Source: Psychrosphaera haliotis
GTDB lineage: Bacteria; Pseudomonadota; Gammaproteobacteria; Enterobacterales; Alteromonadaceae
Length of the DNA stretch: 64,000 nt
NCBI RefSeq assembly: GCF_039523615.1
Contig: NZ_BAAAFQ010000011.1
Span: forward strand, 124,001-188,000
Direction: 5' to 3'
How positions within the stretch are numbered: the stretch's first letter is position 1; every line of letters starts with the position of its first letter. Below the pieces are notes generated by a model, which saw only the letters and a program-made list of their open reading frames with translations, did not search any database and was not told where the DNA came from. Below, one piece after another: positions 42,268 through 51,259 of this stretch. The position numbers and the translations under genes are program-made.

Positions 42268-44712
42268 TTATACGTCTAGGTTTGCAACCTTAAGTGCATT
42301 CTGATCGATAAATGCCCTTCTTGGCTCAACATGATCACCCATCAATGTAGTGAATAGTTGGTCACAACCAATAGCATCTTCAATAGTTACTTGAAGCATA
42401 CGTCTTGATTCTGGATCCATTGTTGTTTCCCAAAGTTGCTCTGGGTTCATTTCGCCCAAACCTTTGTATCGCTGAATGTATAAGCCACGCTTAGACTCTT
42501 TCATTAGCCATTCTACAGCCATTCCGAAATCGTCTATTGGGAAACGTTTTTCACCACGACTTACGTAAGCGCCTTCCTCAAGTAAATCAATGTTGATTTC
42601 ACCAACTGAACTAATCTCTTTAAACTCTCTAGAATTGATGAAATCTTTAGTCAATGTATAGTCTCTGTCTACACCATGCTGACGCACACGAATAGTTGGA
42701 ACCCAAATATTTCGCTCTTCATCACGTTTTATAATTGCATTATAAACAACAGACTCAGTTTCTTTATCATTAAGATGTTTAACAAAAGACTCTAACCAAT
42801 CTGTAATAGTAGCTTCTTCATTTAACTGGTCATCAGTTAATGGACGGAAGAACATAAGGTTTCTCAATATCTCAATATTGATTTTTTTCTTAAGTCTTAA
42901 TATTCCATGTTCAGCTTTATGATATTGATTGATCAGTTTTTCTAATTCTAAACCGTTAATTGCAGGAGCATCCTGATTAACATGTAGAGTAGCGCTTTCA
43001 AGAGCAAGACTAGTTAAGTACTCAGTCAGTACTTCGTCATCTTTAATATAACGCTCTTGCTTGCCTTTTTTCACTTTATAAAGTGGTGGCTGCGCAATAT
43101 AGATGTATCCACGCTCAACCAACTCTGGCATTTGGCGATAGAAAAACGTAAGTAGAAGCGTACGAATGTGAGAACCATCGACATCGGCATCGGTCATGAT
43201 AATGATATTATGATAACGAAGTTTTTCTGGATTATATTCGTCTCGACCAATACCACAGCCTAGTGCTGTAATCAAAGTGCCTACTTCTTGAGAAGATATC
43301 ATTTTGTCGAAACGTGCTTTCTCAACGTTTAATATCTTACCTTTTAGAGGCAATATAGCTTGGTTTTTACGGTTACGACCCTGCTTAGCAGATCCGCCAG
43401 CTGAGTCACCCTCCACTATGTATAGTTCAGATTTTGCAGGATCTTTCTCTTGGCAATCGGCCAGTTTTCCTGGAAGACCAGCAATATCTAGAGCCCCTTT
43501 ACGTCGGGTCATCTCTCTTGCTTTACGAGCTGCTTCACGAGCTCTAGCCGCATCAACAATCTTCATTATGATGTTCTTAGCAACCGAAGGATTTTCGATT
43601 AGGTATTCACCTAACTTTTCACCCATTGCTTGTTCTACTGCAGATTTAACTTCAGAAGAAACAAGTTTGTCTTTAGTTTGAGAAGAGAATTTAGGATCTG
43701 GTACTTTTACAGATATTACAGCTGTAAGTCCTTCACGAGCATCATCACCACTTGCTGAAACATCAACTGCACTCTTTCCTTTGCCTTTATTCAAGCCTTC
43801 AGAAGTCATATAGTTATTTAGCGTACGTGTTAAGGCTCCACGGAAACCACTTAAGTGAGTACCACCATCACGCTGAGGAATATTGTTGGTGAAACAAAGG
43901 ATATGCTCTTTATATGAGTCATTCCATTGCATCGCAACTTCAACAATAATGCCGTCGTCTTTCTCTAGTGAAAAATAGAAGATCTCTTCGTTTACTGCAC
44001 TTTTGTTTTGGTTTAGATAATCAACAAACGCTCGGATACCACCTTCAAAGAAAAAGTGCTCACTTTTATCTTCTTCACGCTCATCCATAATGCGAATAGA
44101 TACGCCAGAGTTAAGGAAAGACAGTTCACGGATACGTTTAACTAATATGTCGAAGTGGTATGTCACGTCAGAGAAGATAGTTGCACTTGGCCAGAATCTT
44201 ACTTCTGTACCATTTTCAGAAGCTTCACCTACAACAGCTAAAGGCGCAACAGGAACACCTAAATGATACTCTTGCTCATGGACTTTGCCATCACGTCGAA
44301 CTGTAAGAACAAGCTTATCACTCAATGCGTTTACTACTGAAACACCAACACCGTGAAGACCACCAGATACTTTATAACCTGAGTCCTCACCACCAAATTT
44401 ACCACCGGCATGCAGTACAGTCATGATAACTTCTGCAGCAGAAACACCCTCTTCAGGATGGATTTCCGTTGGTATACCACGACCATTGTCTCTTACAGAG
44501 ACTGAGCCATCTAAGTGGATTTTTACAACTATATCACTACAGTGGCCAGCTAAGGCTTCATCAATAGAGTTATCTAGTATTTCAAACACCATGTGGTGTA
44601 GGCCAGAACCATCATCAGTATCACCAATGTACATTCCAGGACGTTTTCGAACTGCATCAAGGCCTTTTAAGACTTTAATACTAGACGAACCATATTCATT
44701 TTCTACGGACAT
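42268..44712 (-). CDS. gyrB: DNA gyrase subunit B
   Basis: ATPase subunit of gyrase, which introduces negative supercoils. At 814 residues it has the E. coli-type insertion in the Toprim region. Motifs: the GHKL ATP site (EILDNSIDEALAGHC near 45; DNGRGIP near 76; GGLHGVGVSVVNAL near 117), the Toprim EGDSAGGSA near 430 and DADVDGSHIRT near 505-515, and the C-terminal QRYKGLGEMNPEQLWETTM. It starts 10 nt inside the recF end, as the last gene of dnaA-dnaN-recF-gyrB. Confidence 0.98.
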   Translation of the reverse strand: MSVENEYGSSSIKVLKGLDAVRKRPGMYIGDTDDGSGLHHMVFEILDNSIDEALAGHCSDIVVKIHLDGSVSVRDNGRGIPTEIHPEEGVSAAEVIMTVLHAGGKFGGEDSGYKVSGGLHGVGVSVVNALSDKLVLTVRRDGKVHEQEYHLGVPVAPLAVVGEASENGTEVRFWPSATIFSDVTYHFDILVKRIRELSFLNSGVSIRIMDEREEDKSEHFFFEGGIRAFVDYLNQNKSAVNEEIFYFSLEKDDGIIVEVAMQWNDSYKEHILCFTNNIPQRDGGTHLSGFRGALTRTLNNYMTSEGLNKGKGKSAVDVSASGDDAREGLTAVISVKVPDPKFSSQTKDKLVSSEVKSAVEQAMGEKLGEYLIENPSVAKNIIMKIVDAARAREAARKAREMTRRKGALDIAGLPGKLADCQEKDPAKSELYIVEGDSAGGSAKQGRNRKNQAILPLKGKILNVEKARFDKMISSQEVGTLITALGCGIGRDEYNPEKLRYHNIIIMTDADVDGSHIRTLLLTFFYRQMPELVERGYIYIAQPPLYKVKKGKQERYIKDDEVLTEYLTSLALESATLHVNQDAPAINGLELEKLINQYHKAEHGILRLKKKINIEILRNLMFFRPLTDDQLNEEATITDWLESFVKHLNDKETESVVYNAIIKRDEERNIWVPTIRVRQHGVDRDYTLTKDFINSREFKEISSVGEINIDLLEEGAYVSRGEKRFPIDDFGMAVEWLMKESKRGLYIQRYKGLGEMNPEQLWETTMDPESRRMLQVTIEDAIGCDQLFTTLMGDHVEPRRAFIDQNALKVANLDV

Positions 44713-45830
44713 AACTGCTCCATATTCTCTGGTTTAATTGTTCCATGTTCCACGTGGAACACATTCACAGAATTAGTATATTTTTTAAATTCCATTGCTA
44801 TTTTACTTTCTATCCCTGTTACAAATACTTGGGCTTCGGAATTAAGCAACATTTCAAGCATTGTTTCGCGAGTAAACTCATCAACTTCTGATGGTAAATC
44901 GTCTATCAATAACAACATATTCTTGTTACTGACTTTTTTAACTAAACGCACCATCCCAACTTCTAGTAAATAAAACAACATTTTACTTTGGCCTCTGGAT
45001 AGCTTGTTTGTTATATCTTCTCCGTTTTGAGTAAACAGTATATCTGCTTTACTCGGACCAAAGCCTACTTGCTTGTATCTCTGGTCTTTAAATATCTGGT
45101 GCTGAATTGCTTTGTCTAAATCTTCAGTAGCATCAAACAACTTGGATTTATATTTCACCTTAATGGCTTTTAGCAGTTCAACTGTTTCTTTATTTTTTAA
45201 ATTTTTGGTTAGTTCATCCAATATTGGTTGAAGTAGGTTTTCGATAAAACCATTTCTAAACTCTTCAACTAAACTGGCACTTTCAACTAAACCGCGATAC
45301 CAAAAAGTTAATTCTTTTGGATCCGCGTTACCTAATTTTAATAACGCGTTTATTTGTTTCTGTTGCTTATGGTAGTCAGACCAACACTTTTGATAATCAT
45401 GTTCCACGTGGAACAAGCCAAAATCTAAAAAGCCTCTTCTAGCTTTTGGACTACTAAAAAACACATCAAAGCTTTCTGGTGTAATTAGCTGAACAGGAAA
45501 AATAGCGGTACCTTCTGACAAACGGTTAAGTATTTCACCGTCGAGCTTTAATCTACTATTTCCCTTTTCGTCTAGGTCTAAGCCTAACTTATGAGAGCCT
45601 GACTGTTCTAATGATGCAGCTACCGCTAAGTAGCTTTCATCTGAATTTATTAAATGGTTACGCTTGTTACTTCGAAAAGAGCGAGCTCTACTCAAAAAAT
45701 ATAAAGCTTCTAAAAGGCTCGTTTTTCCGCTTCCATTTTTTCCATAAAAACAATTAACGCTTGCTTTAGTTTCAATAGCTACGAGTTTCAAGTTACGAAA
45801 CCCAACAATATTTACTTTTTCAACAAGCAT
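44703..45830 (-). CDS. recF: DNA replication and repair protein RecF
   Basis: SMC-like ATPase that loads RecA at gaps with RecO and RecR. The 375 residues show Walker A YGKNGSGKTSLLEALYFL near 29-46, the signature LSRGQSKMLFYLLEVG near 278, and Walker B LLLIDDLPSEVDEF near 308. Unusually, two copies of the 16-bp parS sequence lie inside it; both are read in the frame that gives Phe-His-Val-Glu-His (about residues 139 and 358). The overlap with gyrB is 10 nt. Confidence 0.96.
   Translation of the reverse strand: MLVEKVNIVGFRNLKLVAIETKASVNCFYGKNGSGKTSLLEALYFLSRARSFRSNKRNHLINSDESYLAVAASLEQSGSHKLGLDLDEKGNSRLKLDGEILNRLSEGTAIFPVQLITPESFDVFFSSPKARRGFLDFGLFHVEHDYQKCWSDYHKQQKQINALLKLGNADPKELTFWYRGLVESASLVEEFRNGFIENLLQPILDELTKNLKNKETVELLKAIKVKYKSKLFDATEDLDKAIQHQIFKDQRYKQVGFGPSKADILFTQNGEDITNKLSRGQSKMLFYLLEVGMVRLVKKVSNKNMLLLIDDLPSEVDEFTRETMLEMLLNSEAQVFVTGIESKIAMEFKKYTNSVNVFHVEHGTIKPENMEQLCP
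44746..44761. other. parS centromere site 1 (inside recF 3' end)
   Basis: TGTTCCACGTGGAACA, a perfect 16-bp palindrome identical to the chromosomal ParB-binding site known from Pseudomonas and other gammaproteobacteria. It lies about 70 nt before the recF stop. ParA and ParB are encoded at 58.4-60.2 kb. Confidence 0.93.
45400..45415. other. parS centromere site 2 (inside recF)
   Basis: A second perfect copy of TGTTCCACGTGGAACA, 654 bp from site 1, in the middle of recF. Having two sites in one gene supports a real centromere cluster near the origin. Confidence 0.93.
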
Positions 45831-45845
45831 TAATTAATTTATGAC

Positions 45846-46949
45846 CTAAAGCTTCATAGGCATAACAACGTACAAACTTGAAGGGTCATCATAACCTTCA
45901 ATCAATGCACTGCTATTTGCGTCTGCCAGCATTATTTTTACTGTATCTGTGTTTATGTTGTTTAAAACATCAATGATATAAGAAACGTTAAAACCGATCT
46001 CCAAGTCACCACCGTTGTAATCAACCATCGCCGTTTCTTCCGCTTGCTCTTGCTCAGGGTTATTAGCACTTACTAATAGCTCACCTTGGCTAAGGTTAAG
46101 TCGAACACCTTTGAACTTTTCGTTGGACAATATAGATACGCGTTGGAAAACGTCTTTAAGCATATTTTTATCTGCAACAATGGTTTTGTCACCACCTTGC
46201 GGTAAAACACGTCTGTAATCTGGAAAACGACCGTCTACTAACTTACTTGTAAACACAAACTGCTTATCAATAATGCGAATGTGATTATTGCCTAAGTGTA
46301 TTTGCAAAGGTTCATTATCGTCTTCTACTAAACGTAAGATTTCTAAGACCGCTTTACGAGGAACAATAACTTGCTTCTGTTGCTTTACACCATTAACTAC
46401 CGGTTGCTGTGCTAATGCTAAACGGTGACCGTCTGTCGCGACCGTTCTAATAATGTCCGTCTCTAACTCAAACGACATTCCGTTTAAGTAATAACGCACA
46501 TCTTGGTTCGCCATTGAAAAGTTTATTCTTTCAATTAAAGCACGCAGTGTATGTCTGGCTATTTCAATTTGATCGTCAGACTGCCACTCTTCAAGGTTTG
46601 GATAGTCACTAGCAGGTAATGTAGAAAGACTAAATCGACTCTTTCCTGATTTAACAACCGCTGAGTGGCCATCCACTTTTAATTCTATTTCAGCATCACC
46701 AGGTAAAGAGCGGCAAATATCAAACAGCTTTTTAGCTGGGATAGTAATTGCCCCCGCTTGAATAACATTGTCTGGTGTTGTTGAGGCTACGAGCTCAACT
46801 TCCATATCGGTACCAGTAAACTTCACAGAGTCTAACGATACTTCTATTAATACATTAGAAAGGATTGGTAGCGTATGCTTCCGTTCAATTGCACCTGAAA
46901 CCATAGTTAAAGGCTTTAATAATGAATCTTTACTTATAATAAAATGCAT
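45846..46949 (-). CDS. dnaN: DNA polymerase III beta subunit (sliding clamp)
   Basis: Ring-shaped processivity clamp of the replicative polymerase. The 367 residues contain three repeated clamp domains; the family ends MPMKL here, like the E. coli MPMRL C-terminus that forms part of the partner-binding groove. The N-terminal LLKPLTMVSGAIERKHTLPILSNVLI is the classic opening of DnaN. It lies 14 nt after the dnaA stop and 15 nt before recF in the dnaA operon. Confidence 0.98.
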   Translation of the reverse strand: MHFIISKDSLLKPLTMVSGAIERKHTLPILSNVLIEVSLDSVKFTGTDMEVELVASTTPDNVIQAGAITIPAKKLFDICRSLPGDAEIELKVDGHSAVVKSGKSRFSLSTLPASDYPNLEEWQSDDQIEIARHTLRALIERINFSMANQDVRYYLNGMSFELETDIIRTVATDGHRLALAQQPVVNGVKQQKQVIVPRKAVLEILRLVEDDNEPLQIHLGNNHIRIIDKQFVFTSKLVDGRFPDYRRVLPQGGDKTIVADKNMLKDVFQRVSILSNEKFKGVRLNLSQGELLVSANNPEQEQAEETAMVDYNGGDLEIGFNVSYIIDVLNNINTDTVKIMLADANSSALIEGYDDPSSLYVVMPMKL

Positions 46950-46963
46950 TTATCCATTCCCCA

Positions 46964-48367
46964 CTATGACGACAAAATTCGCATTAAGTTTTGCACGTCT
47001 TCTTTTATCTCGTGACTTTCTTCTTTTAATTCTTTTATTTTTCTACAAGCGTGCAACACGGTTGTATGGTCACGCCCACCAAAGGCGTCACCAATTTCAG
47101 GTAAGCTATGGTTTGTTAATTCTTTAGCCAAGGACATCGCAATTTGTCTTGGTCTTGCTACAGAGCGACTGCGGCGCTTAGAAAGAATATCAGCGACTCG
47201 TATTTTAAAATACTCAGCAACCGTTTTTTGAATATTGTCTATCGTAACCAACTTGTCTTGTAACGCAAGTAGGTCTCGTAATGCTTCTTTAACAAAGTCT
47301 ATGGTAATTGGACGACCTGTAAAATTGGCGTTTGCGATAACTCGATTTAAAGCGCCTTCTAATTCACGAACATTTGAACGTAAACGTTTTGCTATAAAGA
47401 AAGCCACCTCTTCTGGTAACTTCACTTTACTTTGATGCGCTTTTTTCATCAAAATAGCGACTCGAGTTTCTAATTCTGGTGGTTCAATAGGAACATTAAG
47501 TCCCCAACCAAATCGACTCTTTAATCGATCTTCAACACCGTCAATCTCTTTTGGATAACGGTCTGAAGTTAAAATAATTTGTTTATTACCTTCTAACAAG
47601 GCGTTAAAGGTATGAAAGAACTCTTCTTGTGAACGATCTTTTTTAGCGAAGAATTGAATATCATCTATTAATAACGCATCTAAACCACGGTAATAACGTT
47701 TAAATTCTTCAATCGCATTATTTTGTAATGCTTTAACCATGTCTTGCACAAAACGCTCTGAGTGCATATACACTACTTTAGCGTCTTTCTTATTCTGGAT
47801 GATTCCGTTTCCAACTGCGTGAAGTAAGTGAGTTTTACCTAGACCCGTGCCGCCATATAAAAACAGAGGGTTATATGCTCCACCAGGATTGTCAGCTACT
47901 TGCATCGCTGCTGCTCTTGCCAATTGGTTACTATTACCTTCAACGAAGCTATCGAAAGTATATGAGTCATTTATATTTGATCTGAAAACAGCCTTTGGTC
48001 TTGCAGGCTCTCTTGCTGGACTAGATGTTGATTGGCCACTATTTATATTGCCTTGAGAAACTGAAGGACTTGAATTGCTTGTAGCAGCAGCATGAGAAAT
48101 AGGTGCAGGCTGAATATTTACTTTTGAACCAACATCAAAGTTTAATCGCGGTGCTGGATTTGAATCACTAAATTGCACTAACAACTCGTTAATTCGATTC
48201 ATGTATTTATCTCTTACCCAGTCCAAAACAAAACGATTTGGCGCATACAGGGTAATTAATTGGTCAGAACTGTGAATTTGCAACGGCCTAATCCACATAT
48301 TGAATTGTTGTTGAGACAACTCTTGTTCTAAAACCTGAAGGCAATGTTGCCATAAAGACTGATACAC
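46964..48367 (-). CDS. dnaA: Chromosomal replication initiator protein DnaA
   Basis: Binds DnaA boxes and melts the origin. The 467-residue protein starts with GTG, as in E. coli, with AGGA 6 nt upstream. Domain I begins SLWQHCLQVLEQELSQQQFNMWI; a Ser/Pro-rich linker (about 85-130) follows; the AAA+ domain has Walker A GGTGLGKTHLLHAVGN near 171-186 and Walker B DALLIDDIQF near 231; domain IV has the DnaA signature GGRDHTTVLHACRKI near 430. Three DnaA boxes upstream suggest autoregulation. First gene of the dnaA-dnaN-recF-gyrB operon. Confidence 0.98.
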   Translation of the reverse strand: MYQSLWQHCLQVLEQELSQQQFNMWIRPLQIHSSDQLITLYAPNRFVLDWVRDKYMNRINELLVQFSDSNPAPRLNFDVGSKVNIQPAPISHAAATSNSSPSVSQGNINSGQSTSSPAREPARPKAVFRSNINDSYTFDSFVEGNSNQLARAAAMQVADNPGGAYNPLFLYGGTGLGKTHLLHAVGNGIIQNKKDAKVVYMHSERFVQDMVKALQNNAIEEFKRYYRGLDALLIDDIQFFAKKDRSQEEFFHTFNALLEGNKQIILTSDRYPKEIDGVEDRLKSRFGWGLNVPIEPPELETRVAILMKKAHQSKVKLPEEVAFFIAKRLRSNVRELEGALNRVIANANFTGRPITIDFVKEALRDLLALQDKLVTIDNIQKTVAEYFKIRVADILSKRRSRSVARPRQIAMSLAKELTNHSLPEIGDAFGGRDHTTVLHACRKIKELKEESHEIKEDVQNLMRILSS

Positions 48368-48676
48368 TGAATATCCTATTATGATGTCCGGTTATAATTA
48401 TTGCGTTTATGTAAAATCGCATCGGTTATTATGCCTTAATTTTATCCACAAACTCAACTAAGAATACGCATAAAAACACGATTAAATTTACTTAATTTGT
48501 GTGTGCTAAACGTAGCGCCAACTAAAGACTTTTATTATCCTCTACAAACCAATCAAACCGATACTTTTAGCGGTAAAACCCAAAAGAACAACTGAGTTTT
48601 TATCCACAATTTGTGGTGTTTTTGGGGCCTAGCTTGTGTATAAAATATAAACTTTAAATTTATTGGATCATTTTGA

Positions 48677-48705
48677 TTGACTAAAAGTGGATCAATCTAT
48701 ATTAT
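48677..48705 (+). promoter_or_regulatory. Promoter of rpmH-rnpA
   Basis: TTGACT (48677-48682), 17-nt spacer, TATTAT (48700-48705), about 80 nt before the rpmH ATG. Strong match to the sigma-70 consensus. Confidence 0.7.
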
Positions 48706-48724
48706 TCGGCGTCCTTTTTTGGGG

Positions 48725-48749
48725 CCCTGCAGGGGTCGCGACCTGCGGG
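48725..48749 (+). promoter_or_regulatory. GC-rich hairpin in the rpmH leader
   Basis: CCC-T-GCAGG pairs with CCTGC-GGG (one bulged T, loop of 8) in an otherwise AT-rich leader. It starts about 15 nt after the expected transcription start and ends 36 nt before the rpmH ATG. Role unknown: mRNA stabiliser, attenuator or ribosomal-protein control. Confidence 0.5.
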
Positions 48750-48785
48750 TAATTTTGTAGTAATAACCGATCGGATGGATTAAAT

Positions 48786-48920
48786 ATGAAACGTACATTT
48801 CAACCTAGCGTACTAAAACGTAAACGTACTCACGGCTTCCGTGCTCGTATGGCAACTAAAAACGGCCGTGCTGTTCTAGCTCGTCGTCGTGCGAAGGGAC
48901 GTAAAGTTCTTTCTAAGTAA
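48786..48920 (+). CDS. rpmH: 50S ribosomal protein L34
   Basis: A 44-residue, very basic protein starting MKRTFQPSVLKRKRTHGF and ending KGRKVLSK, which is the L34 sequence almost as in E. coli. It belongs to the large ribosomal subunit. The gene is too short for a 60-codon cutoff but is unmistakable from sequence and place: divergent from dnaA and 4 nt before rnpA. A sigma-70 promoter and a GC-rich leader hairpin precede it. Confidence 0.98.
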   Translation: MKRTFQPSVLKRKRTHGFRARMATKNGRAVLARRRAKGRKVLSK

Positions 48921-48924
48921 TAAA

Positions 48925-49293
48925 GTGGATAACTTCACTTTTCCAAGGGAGTTACGTTTAGTAACTCCCTCGCATTTTTCCCGCATTTTTGACCGCCCGG
49001 TTAAAGCTGTTTCAGACCATTTTACTCTTCTTGCTAAATACAATGATTTACCACATCCACGTGTTGGACTTGTTGTCGCGAAAAAGAAAGAAAAAACTGC
49101 AGTAGGCAGAAACAGAATAAAACGTGTTTCGCGAGAAAGTTTTCGTTTAAATCAACACCAATTGCCAAATATTGATATAGTAGTCATCGCTCGAGATGGT
49201 ATTGGCAAAGTAGATAATGAAAAACTTAACAAGCAGCTGAATAAATTATGGAAAAAAATCGCGCTCCGTTGCGAACAATCCTTAAAAAAATAG
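48925..49293 (+). CDS. rnpA: Ribonuclease P protein component
   Basis: Protein subunit of RNase P, which with the M1 RNA matures tRNA 5' ends. The start is GTG 48925 (122 residues), as in E. coli, and not the frame opening at 48889, which would overlap rpmH. The product starts with FPRELRLVTPSHFSRIF, and the RNR signature GRNRIKRVSRESFRLNQ is present near 66-82. The end overlaps yidD by 46 nt in another frame, a normal arrangement in this cluster. Confidence 0.96.
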   Translation: MDNFTFPRELRLVTPSHFSRIFDRPVKAVSDHFTLLAKYNDLPHPRVGLVVAKKKEKTAVGRNRIKRVSRESFRLNQHQLPNIDIVVIARDGIGKVDNEKLNKQLNKLWKKIALRCEQSLKK

Positions 49294-49514
49294 TTCGGGG
49301 TTACCAAATACTTATTAGTCCTTGGTTTCCAGCTAAATGTCGTTTTTATCCAAGTTGTTCAGAATATACAATTGAAGCACTAGATACCCATGGATCTGCA
49401 AAAGGTTCTTGGTTAAGTGTGAAACGTATTCTAAAATGCCATCCTTTTAGTGATGGCGGATTTGATCCAGTACCAAAACCAACATCAATTAACACAGAAA
49501 ATAAAGAGAAGTAA
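49248..49514 (+). CDS. yidD: Membrane protein insertion efficiency factor YidD
   Basis: Small membrane-associated protein that helps YidC-dependent insertion. The 88 residues contain the family core IVRGYQILISPWFPAKCRFYPSCSEYTIEAL with its three conserved cysteines, followed by KRILKCHPFSDGGFDPVP. The start lies inside the end of rnpA (46-nt overlap in another frame), and yidC follows 5 nt after the stop. Context and sequence both agree. Confidence 0.96.
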   Translation: MEKNRAPLRTILKKIVRGYQILISPWFPAKCRFYPSCSEYTIEALDTHGSAKGSWLSVKRILKCHPFSDGGFDPVPKPTSINTENKEK

Positions 49515-49519
49515 GCGCT

Positions 49520-51178
49520 ATGGAATCGCAACGTTCGTTCTTAGTTATTGGTTTAGCCTTGGTTAGCTTTTTGCTATTCCAACAGTGGCAAGTCGATTAC
49601 AACACGCCAGCACCTCAGCAAGTATCGGCTGAGAATACACAAGTCGTTACTGACAATGGTCAGTCTAATGTAATTGTAAAAAACCGTTCTGCTGATTTAC
49701 CAGAATCAGACGCAGCGCCAATTGCAGAAGTTAAAAAAGTAGCTTCATCACAATTAATTAAAGTAACAACTGACGCTCTTGAAATTCTTATTGACCCACG
49801 CGGTGGTGATGTTGTTTCAGCTATTTTATTAGAGCATGACCGAACTCACTTATCTGAAGAAAAGTTTGTTTTACTTCAACAGTCACCAGCTTATGTTGCC
49901 ATGTCTGGTTTAGTAGGCGCACAAGGTCCAGATGGTAACTCAAACGGTCGCCCTGTTTATTCAGTGACACAACAAGATTGGACACTTGAAGACAACAGTT
50001 TAGTGGTTCCATTGACGTTTCAATCTGAACAAGGTTTAACCGTTGTTAAAACGTTTACCTTTAAACGTGAAAAACATTCAATAGACGTTGCTTTTAAAGT
50101 AACTAACAACAATGCGACTGCCGCTACTATTCAGCCTTTTTATCAATTGAAGCAAGACTTAGTTGAACATGAAAGCAGCATGATGATGCCAACTTACCGT
50201 GGTGGTGTTTACTCTACTGCCGACGAAGCTTACGACAAGTATGACTTTGACGACATGGCTGACGAGCGTTTAAATAAAAACACCCTTGGCGGCTGGGTTG
50301 GTATGATTCAACACTACTTTGTAAGTGCTTGGGTACCGAGTCAAACAGAGCAAAACAGCATTTACTCTCGTGTTATCAACAACGGTGGCGCAGCAATTAT
50401 AGGTGTTAAATCGCCTTCTGTAGCAGTTCAGCCAGGTCAAACGGTTGAAGTTGAATCTACATTATTTGCGGGCCCTAAAAACCAAGAAGAATTATCGCAA
50501 ATCCACAATACGTTAGATTTAACGGTTGATTACGGTTTCCTTTGGTTTATCAGTCAAATCTTATTCTCAGGATTAGCATTTATCTATGGTGTAGTTGGAA
50601 ACTGGGGTATCGCGATTATCTTAATAACTATTGTTGTTAAGATGTTCTTATATCCATTGACTAAAAAGCAGTATGAGTCGATGGCGAAAATGCGTGCGCT
50701 TCAACCAAAAATGGAGCAGCTGAAACAACGTTTCGGTGATGATCGTCAGAAGTTTGGTCAAGCAACCATGGAACTTTACAAGAAAGAAAAAGTAAACCCA
50801 ATGGGCGGTTGTTTGCCTCTATTACTACAAATGCCGATATTACTGGCCTTGTATTGGGTATTCCTAGAAAGTGTTGAACTTCGTCATGCACCATTTGGAC
50901 TTTGGATTACTGACTTATCTGCAAAAGACCCATACTTTGTATTACCAATTTTATTTGGTGCTTCAATGTTCTTGATGCAAAAACTGTCTCCAACACCATC
51001 TGCTGATCCAATGCAGCAAAAAATGATGACGTGGATGCCAGTATTATTTTCTGTATTCTTCTTATGGTTCCCATCAGGTCTAGTTTTATACTGGTTTGTT
51101 TCTAACTTAATCTCAATTATTCAGATGTTAGTTATTTACAAAAATATTGATAAAAAAGCGGCAGCTAAAAAAGGCTAA
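49520..51178 (+). CDS. yidC: Membrane protein insertase YidC
   Basis: Inserts and folds inner-membrane proteins alone or with SecYEG, including ATP synthase subunit c, whose gene lies in this window. The 552 residues begin with an uncleaved membrane anchor (about 6-22), then the large periplasmic domain (about 60-345) and five membrane segments, the second after GNWGIAIILITIVVKMFLYPLTKKQYESM with the conserved hydrophilic-groove Lys/Arg region. Gram-negative type with full periplasmic domain. It ends at a strong terminator before mnmE. Confidence 0.97.
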   Translation: MESQRSFLVIGLALVSFLLFQQWQVDYNTPAPQQVSAENTQVVTDNGQSNVIVKNRSADLPESDAAPIAEVKKVASSQLIKVTTDALEILIDPRGGDVVSAILLEHDRTHLSEEKFVLLQQSPAYVAMSGLVGAQGPDGNSNGRPVYSVTQQDWTLEDNSLVVPLTFQSEQGLTVVKTFTFKREKHSIDVAFKVTNNNATAATIQPFYQLKQDLVEHESSMMMPTYRGGVYSTADEAYDKYDFDDMADERLNKNTLGGWVGMIQHYFVSAWVPSQTEQNSIYSRVINNGGAAIIGVKSPSVAVQPGQTVEVESTLFAGPKNQEELSQIHNTLDLTVDYGFLWFISQILFSGLAFIYGVVGNWGIAIILITIVVKMFLYPLTKKQYESMAKMRALQPKMEQLKQRFGDDRQKFGQATMELYKKEKVNPMGGCLPLLLQMPILLALYWVFLESVELRHAPFGLWITDLSAKDPYFVLPILFGASMFLMQKLSPTPSADPMQQKMMTWMPVLFSVFFLWFPSGLVLYWFVSNLISIIQMLVIYKNIDKKAAAKKG

Positions 51179-51207
51179 CCCTTTAACCTGAAAAATAAAG
51201 TACAATT

Positions 51208-51233
51208 AAAGGCGGCCTTCGGGTCGCCTTTTT
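51208..51233 (+). terminator. Intrinsic terminator after yidC
   Basis: A 10-bp GC-rich stem (51208-51217 with 51222-51231, one G-T pair) closed by a TTCG tetraloop and followed by T, 29 nt after the yidC stop. It separates yidC from mnmE. Confidence 0.9.
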
Positions 51234-51259
51234 CAATTTAAACGCAACAGAGACCAGAT

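Larger units (their letters stand above)
48368..48785. promoter_or_regulatory. dnaA/rpmH divergent promoter region with DnaA boxes
   Basis: A gene-free 418-nt region between dnaA and rpmH. It holds three DnaA boxes: TTATCCACA at 48442-48450 and 48600-48608, and a reverse TTATACACA at 48635-48643. The second box overlaps the inverted repeat CCACAA-T-TTGTGG (48604-48616). These fit autoregulation of dnaA. The GATC density is low, unlike the probable oriC at 55.3-55.8 kb. Confidence 0.8.

Noticed and set aside
42300..44737. Long plus-strand frames opposite gyrB (43304-43681, 44423-44737)
   Set aside because: Codon-bias shadows of a highly conserved gene; no start signals or recognisable protein.
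49248..49293. Overlap of rnpA and yidD as a possible frameshift
   Set aside because: The out-of-frame overlap of these two genes is normal in this gene cluster and both proteins are complete.
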